A stretch of 35,711 nucleotides of DNA. Source: Variovorax soli NBRC 106424 (GTDB lineage Bacteria; Pseudomonadota; Gammaproteobacteria; Burkholderiales; Burkholderiaceae_C). Shown one piece after another: positions 28,194-35,711 of this stretch (within the stretch, counting starts at the first letter, position 1; every line of letters begins with the position of its first letter). The DNA is taken from contig NZ_BCUU01000055.1 in the NCBI RefSeq assembly GCF_001591385.1, forward strand, positions 1 through 35,711. The letters are read 5' to 3'. The position numbers and the translations under genes are program-made. The notes beneath the pieces are model-generated. The model had not been told where the DNA came from and ran no database searches. It worked only from the letters and a program-made list of their open reading frames with translations.

Positions 28194-28199
28194 ATTCTA
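28194..28199 (-). promoter_or_regulatory. -10 element of a probable leaderless aldo/keto reductase promoter
   Basis: On the minus strand TAGAAT is followed by CGCCGGTC (8 bases) and ATG 28185. No ribosome binding site is present. Confidence 0.55.
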
Positions 28200-28229
28200 G
28201 GAAGGCGCAACCCGGCGCGCAGGGCTGCT

Positions 28230-28235
28230 TATGAT
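28230..28235 (+). promoter_or_regulatory. -10 element of a probable leaderless hydrolase promoter
   Basis: TATGAT is followed by TGCCCGC (7 bases) and ATG 28243, the same layout as at ppnP. The ATG at 28231 lies within this element, which argues against its use as a start codon. Confidence 0.55.
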
Positions 28236-28242
28236 TGCCCGC

Positions 28243-29160
28243 ATGTACCAGCCACGCCGCCTCAGCCACAGCGAATTCATTCCCTTGCGGGGGCTCGAAC
28301 ACCATGTCCGCATCTGGGGCGACCTGGGCAGCGGGCAGGACCCGATCGTCATGCTGCACGGCTGGATGGACGTCGGCGCCTCGTTCCAGTTCGTGGTCGA
28401 TGCGCTGACGACCGACCGCCCGGTGATCGCACCCGACTGGCGCGGCTTCGGCCTGACCGATTCGCGCGGTGCCGACAACTTCTGGTTCCCCGACTACCTG
28501 GCCGACCTGGACGGCCTGCTCGACCACTACCTGCAAGACCGCCCCGCCGACATCGTGGGCCACAGCATGGGCGGCAACATCTCGATGTTCTATGCCGGCG
28601 CCAGGCCGCAGCGCGTGCGGCGCCTGGTCAACCTGGAAGGCTTCGGCATGCCGCGCACGCAGCCCGAGCAGGCACCGGGCCGCTATGCCAAGTGGATGGA
28701 CGAGCTCAAGTCGCTCCAGCGCGGCGAGCTCGACCTGCAGACCTACCCCGAAGCCGCCGGCGTGGCGCGCCGGCTGATGCGCACCAACCCGCGCCTGCCG
28801 CAGGACAAGGCCGACTGGCTGGCAACGCACTGGGCAGCCCCCACCACCCGCGCCGACGGCTCGCCCGCCTGGCGCATCCTGGGCGATGCGGCGCACAAGA
28901 TCGTCAATGCCAACCTGTACCGGGTGGACGAGGCGCTAGAGCTCAACAAGGCCATCGCGGCCCCGGTCCTGGCCGTGCAAGCGGCAGACGGCGTGCTGCA
29001 GACCTGGAAGAAGCGCGGCATCGACGACGACTTCGTCGCACGTCTGCGCGCGGTGCCGCGGCTGGAGTTCGCGCGCATGGAAGATGCGGGCCACATGATG
29101 CATCACGACCGGCCCGACGAGGTCGCGCGACTCATCGAGGGTTTCCTGAAAAGAAACTGA
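28243..29160 (+). CDS. Alpha/beta hydrolase
   Basis: A cytoplasmic alpha/beta hydrolase of about 305 residues. It has MLHGWMDVGASFQ (oxyanion side), DWRGFGLTDS, the nucleophile elbow GHSMGGN, a likely acid in VQAADGVLQ, and the catalytic histidine of AGHMMHHDRPDEVA. Two in-frame starts exist. ATG 28231 gives four more residues, but it falls inside a TATGAT box, so I prefer 28243 with a leaderless message. Substrate is unknown. Confidence 0.87.
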   Translation: MYQPRRLSHSEFIPLRGLEHHVRIWGDLGSGQDPIVMLHGWMDVGASFQFVVDALTTDRPVIAPDWRGFGLTDSRGADNFWFPDYLADLDGLLDHYLQDRPADIVGHSMGGNISMFYAGARPQRVRRLVNLEGFGMPRTQPEQAPGRYAKWMDELKSLQRGELDLQTYPEAAGVARRLMRTNPRLPQDKADWLATHWAAPTTRADGSPAWRILGDAAHKIVNANLYRVDEALELNKAIAAPVLAVQAADGVLQTWKKRGIDDDFVARLRAVPRLEFARMEDAGHMMHHDRPDEVARLIEGFLKRN

Positions 29161-29217
29161 ATGTTCGTCTGACACAATTCGTGGGAAGAACAACACCAGG
29201 GGGCACCCTTTCCCACA

Positions 29218-29733
29218 ATGAAGTCCATCCTTGACCGCCTTCGCGCGGCTGGCCTGCTCTTGGGCCTTTGCGCAACCATGCTTTCGGCACCCGCTTCGGC
29301 ACAGCAAGCGAGCTCGCCCCCGACTCCCACCGAGGCCGGATGGGAGCTCATGGTCTCACCCTACGTCTACCACTTCAGCAACGACCCGGAGCACAAATAC
29401 GCCTGGCTGATCGGCCTGGAGCGGCACCGGGCCGACAACTGGCTTTGGGGCGCGGCCTACTTCAGCAATTCGTTCGGCCAGGATTCCGGCACCGCCTACG
29501 TGGGCTACATATGGAACAACCTGTTCAACCAGCCGGCCCTCTACCTGAAGGTGGTGGCCGGCATCATGTACGGCTACGTCGCCCCCTACGAAGACAAGGT
29601 GCCGCTCAACAGCAACGGCTGGTCCCCGATCATCGTGCCGGCGCTGGGCTGGCGCCTCACGTCCACCGACGCTGTCCAGGTCGAATTGCTGGGCGGCGCT
29701 GGCCTCATGTTCTCGTACAACCGCCGCTTCTGA
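29218..29733 (+). CDS. Small outer-membrane beta-barrel candidate, PagP-like active-site region
   Basis: A 171-residue protein with a signal peptide cleaved near ASA-Q (about residue 28). The mature part alternates hydrophobic and polar residues rich in Tyr, Trp and Gly, and ends in a terminal Phe (YNRRF), the usual outer-membrane barrel signal. The stretch SPYVYHFSND ... WLWGAAYFSNSFGQDSG ... YVGYIWN resembles the lipid A palmitoyltransferase PagP around its His and Asp-Ser residues, with Asn in place of Asp. Related proteins are sometimes labelled sn-glycerol-3-phosphate transporter, which the sequence does not support. Function is inferred only weakly. Confidence 0.7.
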   Translation: MKSILDRLRAAGLLLGLCATMLSAPASAQQASSPPTPTEAGWELMVSPYVYHFSNDPEHKYAWLIGLERHRADNWLWGAAYFSNSFGQDSGTAYVGYIWNNLFNQPALYLKVVAGIMYGYVAPYEDKVPLNSNGWSPIIVPALGWRLTSTDAVQVELLGGAGLMFSYNRRF

Positions 29734-29817
29734 GCCGCCCCTCGGGCCGCCCGAGCGGCCTGCCCTGCCCCGTGCGAAAATGTCAGGTTTCTCCAAGACA
29801 CCAGGCAGGACACTCAC

Positions 29818-30922
29818 ATGGATGCAGAGCAAATCAACCAGATCGGCGCAACCCTGGCGGACCTGAGCCAGCGGACGGTCGATCTCCGGAGGTATCTTTG
29901 ACGCCGATGCCAAGGCAGAGCGTCTGCGCACGGTCAACGCTGCGCTAGAAGATCCGGCGGTCTGGAACGACCCCAAGAAGGCCCAGGAGCTGGGCAAGGA
30001 AAAGAAGGCGCTCGACTCCGTCGTGCTCGTGCTGAACACCATCGGCAGCGAGCTGTCGGACAACACCGAGCTGTACGAGATGTCCCGCGCCGACGAGGAC
30101 TACGCCGGCCTGCAGGCCATTGCGGACGATGCCGCGCGCATCGCCGAGGAAGTCGAGAAGCTCGAGTTCCGCCGCATGTTCAACAACCCGGCCGATCCGG
30201 CCAACGCCTTCCTGGACATCCAGGCCGGCGCTGGCGGCACCGAGGCCTGCGACTGGGCCAGCATGCTGCTGCGCCAGTATCTGCGCTATGCGGAACGCAA
30301 GGGCTTCAAGACGCAGATCGAGGACGAGACGCCCGGCGACACGGCCGGCATCAAGAGCGCCACGATCAAGATCGAGGGCGAATATGCCTACGGCCTGCTG
30401 CGCACCGAAACCGGCGTGCACCGCCTGGTGCGCAAGTCGCCCTTCGACTCGTCGGGCGGGCGCCACACCAGCTTTGCCAGCGTGTTCGTCTATCCGGAAA
30501 TCGACGACTCCATCGAGATCGAGATCAACCCGGCCGATGTGCGCACCGACACCTACCGCGCCAGCGGCGCGGGCGGCCAGCACATCAACAAGACCGACTC
30601 GGCCGTGCGCCTGACGCACATGCCCACCGGCATCGTGGTGCAGTGCCAGGACAGCCGCAGCCAGCACAGCAACCGCGACGTCGCCTGGCGGCGCCTGCGC
30701 TCGCGCCTGTACGACCACGAGATGCGCAAGCGCATGGAAGAGCAGCAAAAGCTCGAAGACACCAAGACCGATGTGGGCTGGGGCCACCAGATCCGCAGCT
30801 ACGTGCTGGACAACAGCCGCATCAAGGACCTGCGCACCAACGTCGAAATCTCGGCCACGCAGAAGGTGCTGGACGGCGACCTCGACGCCTTCATCGAGGC
30901 TTCGCTCAAGCAAGGCGTTTGA
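29818..30922 (+). CDS. prfB: Peptide chain release factor 2 (programmed +1 frameshift)
   Basis: The protein is 367 residues: 29818-29898 in the first frame, then 29900-30922 after a +1 shift. RF2 recognises UGA and UAA stop codons and releases the nascent chain. The stop-recognition motif SPF ([10 protein letters not shown]) and the catalytic GGQ ([11 protein letters not shown]) are both present. The start has AGGCAGGA upstream. Frameshifting at an in-frame UGA at codon 28 lets RF2 limit its own synthesis. Confidence 0.97.
29888..29902 (+). promoter_or_regulatory. prfB: prfB autoregulatory frameshift site
   Basis: GGAGG, TAT, CTT, TGA, C: an internal Shine-Dalgarno-like element three bases before the slippery CTT, then the in-frame UGA stop followed by C, a weak termination context. 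This matches the E. coli site in spacing. Shifting from CTT by one base resumes reading at GAC 29900. Confidence 0.96.
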
Positions 30923-30934
30923 GCACAGTACCGC

Positions 30935-31624
30935 ATGAGCACGCCCCCGCAGTCCGTTCAGGCCCTGATCTTCGACATGGACGGCACCATGATCGACTCC
31001 ATGCCCTGGCACGCCAAGTCCTGGGTGGAGTTCGCGCGCCGGCACGGGCTGGCGATGTCCGCCGAGGAAATCCTCGCGCGCACCACCGGCCGCACCGGCG
31101 TGGAGTGCATGCGCGAGGTGTTCGCCAGTCCGCTGGCCGAGTCCGAGTGCGAAGTTCTGGTCGCCGAGAAGGAGTCCATCTACCGCGAACTCTTCGCCCC
31201 GGTGTTTGCGGAGGTTGCAGGCTTTCGCAGCTTTGCGCGGGCCGCGCATGCACGGGGCCTGCGCATCGGCGTCGGCACGGCGGGCGACCGCCACAACATC
31301 GCCTTCGCCATGGCCAGGCTCGCAATGGAGCCGACGCCCGCAGTCATGGTCGGCGGCGATGAAGGGCTTTCTGGCAAGCCCACACCGGCAATCTTCCTGG
31401 AAGTGGCCCGCCGGCTCGGCGTAGCGCCCGAGCGCTGCATCGTGTTCGAGGACGCACCCTTCGGCATCGAGGCCGCGCGCCGCGCCGGCATGCGGGCCGT
31501 GGCTGTCTGCAGCACCCATTCCGCTGCCGAACTCGCCGGTGCGCACGTGATCGCGACGGTGCGCGACTACGAAGAACTAGCCACAACGAATTTTCTGGAG
31601 ACACTCGATGTTGCAACTGCATGA
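30935..31624 (+). CDS. HAD family hydrolase, beta-phosphoglucomutase-like
   Basis: A 229-residue HAD subfamily IA protein. Motif I is FDMDGTMIDSM, the Ser/Thr position is VGTAGD, motif III lysine lies in SGKPTPAIFLEVA, and motif IV is VFEDAPFGIEAA. A helical cap lies between motif I and the core, as in phosphoglucomutase and sugar-phosphate phosphatases. The exact phosphorylated substrate cannot be told. It ends 17 bp inside pepN. Confidence 0.9.
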   Translation: MSTPPQSVQALIFDMDGTMIDSMPWHAKSWVEFARRHGLAMSAEEILARTTGRTGVECMREVFASPLAESECEVLVAEKESIYRELFAPVFAEVAGFRSFARAAHARGLRIGVGTAGDRHNIAFAMARLAMEPTPAVMVGGDEGLSGKPTPAIFLEVARRLGVAPERCIVFEDAPFGIEAARRAGMRAVAVCSTHSAAELAGAHVIATVRDYEELATTNFLETLDVATA

Positions 31625-34271
31625 TGCACAGGGCCAGGCGGTGGCCATCCGCCGCGAGGACTACACGGCGCCGCCCTACTGGATCGACACGGTCGAGCTG
31701 ACGTTCGACCTGGACCCGGCCAAGACCCGCGTGCTCAACCGCATGCGCCTGCGCCGCAATGCCGATGTGCCGGCCCAGCCGCTGCGCCTGGACGGCGACG
31801 AACTCAACCTGGCCCGCGTGCTGGTCAACGGCCAGGGCGCCTCTTTCCGCATGGAAGGCGAGCAGCTGGTGCTCGACAACCTCCCCGACGACTTCGAGCT
31901 GGAAGTGTTCACCACCTGCCAGCCGGCCAAGAACACCAAGCTGATGGGCCTGTTCGTGAGTGAAGACACCTTCTTCACCCAGTGCGAGGCCGAGGGCTTC
32001 CGCCGCATCACGTACTTCCTGGACCGGCCGGACGTCATGGCCAGCTACACGGTGCTCATCCGCGCCAGCAAGGCCGACTACCCGGTGCTGCTGTCCAACG
32101 GCAACCTGGTGGAGCAAGGCGAGCTGCCCGAAGGCCGTCACTTCGCCAAGTGGGTTGACCCGTTCCGCAAGCCCAGCTACCTGTTCGCGCTGGTGGCCGG
32201 CAAGCTGGTGGCGCGCGAGCAGCGCATCCAGGCCCGCAGCGGCAAGGACCACCTGCTGCAGGTGTTCGTGCGCCCCGGCGACCTGGACAAGACCGAGCAC
32301 GCCATGAACTCGCTGATGCGCTCCATCGTCTGGGACGAGGCTCGCTTCGGCCTGCCGCTGGACCTGGAGCGCTTCATGATCGTCGCCACCAGCGACTTCA
32401 ACATGGGCGCCATGGAGAACAAGGGCCTGAACATCTTCAACACCAAGTACGTTCTGGCCAACCAGGCCACCGCCACCGATGCCGACTACGGCAACATCGA
32501 AAGCGTGGTGGGCCACGAGTACTTCCACAACTGGACCGGCGACCGCGTCACCTGCCGCGACTGGTTCCAGCTTTCGCTGAAGGAGGGCCTGACGGTCTTC
32601 CGCGACCAGGAGTTCACGCAGGACCTGTGCGCCGATGCGTCGGCACGCGCGGTCAAGCGCATCGAGGACGTGCGCGTGCTGCGCACCGCGCAGTTCCCGG
32701 AAGACGCCGGCCCCATGGCGCACCCGGTGCGGCCCGACAGCTACATCGAGATCAGCAACTTCTACACCGTCACCATCTACGAAAAGGGTGCCGAGGTGGT
32801 GCGCATGATGCAGACGCTGGTGGGGCGCGAGGGCTTTGCCCGCGGCATGAAGTTGTACTTCGAGCGCCACGACGGCCAGGCCGTGACCTGCGACGACTTC
32901 GCCCAGGCCATTGCCGACGCCAACTCCGACTCCGACCTGGCCCGCCTGCTGCCGCAGTTCAAGCGCTGGTACAGCCAGGCCGGCACGCCGCGCCTGGCGG
33001 CGCGCGGCAGCTACAACGCCGAGGAGCGCAGCTACACCCTCCACTTCGAACAAAGCTGCGCCCCCACCCCCGGCCAGTCGGAAAAGCTGCCTTTCGTCAT
33101 TCCGGTGAACGTGGGGCTGGTCGGCGCCGACGGCCGCGAGCTGGCGGCCACGCAAACGTTGGTCGTGACCCAGGCGGCCGAGAGCTTCACCTTCTCCAAC
33201 ATCGACGCCGAGCCGGTGCCTTCGATCCTGCGCGGCTTCAGCGCGCCGGTGATCCTGGACCACGACTACAGCGACGAGCAGCTGCTGGCCTTGCTGGCGC
33301 ACGACGCCGACCCCTTCAACCGCTGGGAAGCCGGCCAGCGCCTGGCGCTGCGCGCCGCCATTGCCGCCATCACGGCGCCGCCCGCTGAGGGCGCGGGCAG
33401 CGCCTTGAGCGAGGCCTACATCGGCGCCATGCGCAGCCTGCTGCGCGACCCGAAGCTGGACGCTGCTTTCAAGGAACTGGTGCTCACCCTGCCCTCGGAA
33501 ACCTACATCGCCGAGCAGCTGGACGTGGTCGATCCGCAGCGCGTGCACACGGTGCGCGAAGCCATGCGCGCGCGCATGGCCTCTGCCCTGCAGGCCGAAT
33601 GGCAACAGGCTTACGAAGAGAACAAGGACACCGGCGCCTACCAGCCCGACCCCACTTCGTCGGGCCGCCGCGCCCTGGCGGGCATGGCCCTGTCCCACCT
33701 GTGCCTGGCCGCCCGCGAGTCCGGCGACACCGTGTGGCCCGGCAAGACCCTGCAGCGCTTCAAGGATGCCGGCAACATGACCGACCGCTTCAACGCCCTG
33801 CAGGCGCTGGTGTCGTCGGGCCATGCGCTGGCCGCCCAGGCACTGGCGAGCTTCCACGCCATCTTCAAGGACGAAGCGCTGGTCATCGACAAGTGGTTCG
33901 CCCTGCAGGCCGGCGCGCCGGACCGCGGAGGCGACATCCTGCCGCTGGTGCGCCAGCTGATGAAGCACCCGGACTTCTCCATCAAGAACCCCAACCGCGC
34001 GCGCAGCGTGATCTTCAACTACTGCAACGGCAACCCCGGCGCCTTCCACCGCCCGGACGCGGCCGGCTACGTGTTCTGGAGCGACCGCGTGATGGAGCTG
34101 GACGCCATCAACCCGCAGGTGGCGGCCCGCCTGGCGCGCGGCCTGGACCGCTGGAGCAAGCTGGCCGAACCCTACCGCAGCGCGGCGCGCGAGGCCATTG
34201 CCCGCGTGGCTGCCAAGCCAGACCTGAGCAAGGACACCCAGGAAGTGGTGACCCGCGCGCTGGGCAACTGA
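31608..34271 (+). CDS. pepN: Aminopeptidase N
   Basis: An 887-residue M1 zinc metallopeptidase of the E. coli PepN type. The exopeptidase motif GAMEN is at 267-271. Zinc ligands are H303, H307 and E326 with catalytic E304 (HEYFH ... LKEGLTV), and Tyr of [10 protein letters not shown] stabilises the transition state. The C-terminal helical domain completes the usual length. CTGGAG precedes ATG 31608. It removes N-terminal residues from peptides during cytoplasmic protein turnover. Confidence 0.97.
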   Translation: MLQLHDAQGQAVAIRREDYTAPPYWIDTVELTFDLDPAKTRVLNRMRLRRNADVPAQPLRLDGDELNLARVLVNGQGASFRMEGEQLVLDNLPDDFELEVFTTCQPAKNTKLMGLFVSEDTFFTQCEAEGFRRITYFLDRPDVMASYTVLIRASKADYPVLLSNGNLVEQGELPEGRHFAKWVDPFRKPSYLFALVAGKLVAREQRIQARSGKDHLLQVFVRPGDLDKTEHAMNSLMRSIVWDEARFGLPLDLERFMIVATSDFNMGAMENKGLNIFNTKYVLANQATATDADYGNIESVVGHEYFHNWTGDRVTCRDWFQLSLKEGLTVFRDQEFTQDLCADASARAVKRIEDVRVLRTAQFPEDAGPMAHPVRPDSYIEISNFYTVTIYEKGAEVVRMMQTLVGREGFARGMKLYFERHDGQAVTCDDFAQAIADANSDSDLARLLPQFKRWYSQAGTPRLAARGSYNAEERSYTLHFEQSCAPTPGQSEKLPFVIPVNVGLVGADGRELAATQTLVVTQAAESFTFSNIDAEPVPSILRGFSAPVILDHDYSDEQLLALLAHDADPFNRWEAGQRLALRAAIAAITAPPAEGAGSALSEAYIGAMRSLLRDPKLDAAFKELVLTLPSETYIAEQLDVVDPQRVHTVREAMRARMASALQAEWQQAYEENKDTGAYQPDPTSSGRRALAGMALSHLCLAARESGDTVWPGKTLQRFKDAGNMTDRFNALQALVSSGHALAAQALASFHAIFKDEALVIDKWFALQAGAPDRGGDILPLVRQLMKHPDFSIKNPNRARSVIFNYCNGNPGAFHRPDAAGYVFWSDRVMELDAINPQVAARLARGLDRWSKLAEPYRSAAREAIARVAAKPDLSKDTQEVVTRALGN

Positions 34272-34309
34272 CGCCCGATTTGAAAGAAACCAAGCAAGGA
34301 TTGACGCCC

Positions 34310-35323
<1,014 letters not shown>

Positions 35324-35334
35324 TCGATGGCTTA

Positions 35335-35410
35335 GCCGGTGTAGCTCAGTCGGTAGAGCAGCTCATTCGTAATGAGAAGGTCGGGTGTTCGATTCATCTC
35401 TCCGGCACCA
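35335..35410 (+). tRNA. tRNA-Thr (anticodon CGT)
   Basis: A 76-base cloverleaf with encoded CCA, D-arm GCTCAGTCGGTAGAGC, anticodon loop TTCGTAA and T-loop TTCGATT. The acceptor stem GCCGGTG/CTCCGGC has a T-T mismatch at positions 6 and 67, and the T-stem uses two G-T pairs, so it is less stable than usual. Confidence 0.93.
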
Positions 35411-35422
35411 AGTAAAGCAAGG

Positions 35423-35458
35423 AAAGCTCGCTATCGATTCGATAGCGAGCTTTTTGCT
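35423..35458 (+). terminator. Terminator after tRNA-Thr
   Basis: AAAGCTCGCTATC pairs with GATAGCGAGCTTT around a short loop, followed by a T run (TTTTTGCTTTT). A classical rho-independent terminator. Confidence 0.93.
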
Positions 35459-35460
35459 TT

Positions 35461-35711
35461 TGGGGTCATGTAGCCACCGGTACAGGTTTTTGCTCCCATA
35501 GCCCCACCTTAGAAGTGGCAAAGCATGCTTGACACCCCTTGAGGGGGCCGCCTGAACGGAGCCCCGTGGGCGTGGTCGAGACTCCCAGGGTCGCCCCGCT
35601 GCGTGGAAAGGAATTGCTTATCTGCTGGCCCGGCAGCCCCTTCGGGTGCCGAGCCTCTTTTTCGCCTGCTGGCGCCCCCCAACCGGTCAAAAGCAGCCGG
35701 TGCCGGCAACC
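35461..35711. other. Non-coding end region with REP-like hairpins
   Basis: No reading frame here looks like a real protein. The region holds the palindrome AAGCATGCTT (35521-35530) followed by CCCCTTGAGGGG (35535-35546), which resembles the hairpin in folC, and a second hairpin around GGCAGCCCCTTCGGGTGCC (35632-35650). It looks like a dispersed intergenic repeat of this genome. Confidence 0.45.

Noticed and set aside
29741..29760. Hairpin CTCGGG/CCCGAG before prfB as terminator
   Set aside because: A short GC stem without a T run in a GC-rich spacer; could be chance.
30023..30922. prfB as a gene starting at the internal ATG 30023
   Set aside because: The upstream short frame, ribosome binding site and the classical frameshift signal show that the gene begins at 29818.
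31344..34049. Minus-strand open frame of about 900 codons opposite pepN
   Set aside because: PepN on the plus strand is full-length with all motifs. The antisense translation is Val/Ala/Gly/His-rich without recognisable domains.
35466..35690. Minus-strand 74-codon frame at the right end as a gene
   Set aside because: No ribosome binding site, no recognisable domain, and the DNA is dominated by hairpins; it looks like a repeat rather than coding sequence.

Overview
The window is high-GC (roughly two thirds G+C) chromosomal DNA of a betaproteobacterium. Gene content points to Burkholderiales, most likely Comamonadaceae and Variovorax-like: a Bug-type solute-binding protein, DUF3182 and DUF3606 proteins, and the folC-dedD-cvpA-purF-metZ order. 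The genus is an inference from gene content, not a database result.

The left third (about 1-14.3 kb) is accessory metabolism. A serine-glyoxylate-type aminotransferase and a Bug periplasmic binding protein follow a short divergent intergenic region with two near-identical 19-bp palindromes. Next is a compact respiratory module: a diheme cytochrome c on the minus strand, then a monoheme cytochrome c, a COX II-cytochrome c fusion and a COX I-III fusion on the plus strand, the last three joined by ATGA overlaps. A minus-strand group of poorly understood genes follows (DUF3606, PA2169-like helical bundle, DUF3182, alpha/beta hydrolase), and then paoABC, a molybdenum aldehyde oxidoreductase with ATGA overlaps throughout.

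The middle (14.3-22.2 kb) is core housekeeping. tRNA-Ala(GGC), tRNA-Glu(TTC) and tRNA-Asp(GTC) lie directly downstream of gltX. The minus-strand series is folC, dedD, cvpA, purF, metZ, gltX, then the tRNAs.

The right part (22.2-35.7 kb) is core with small unknowns: ppnP, murB, yajQ, an aspartic protease, ridA, plsY, ybaK, an aldo/keto reductase, an alpha/beta hydrolase, a small outer-membrane barrel candidate, prfB with its programmed +1 frameshift, a HAD phosphatase, pepN, fbp and tRNA-Thr(CGT). The last 250 bases carry no convincing gene.

The most interesting points are a cytochrome oxidase whose K-channel lysine is replaced by glutamine, the unexplained PA2169/DUF3182/hydrolase operon, two tRNA promoters embedded in the 3' ends of the preceding genes, several apparently leaderless genes, and a small barrel protein resembling PagP around its active site. 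I saw no CRISPR array, insertion sequence, integrase or prophage gene.
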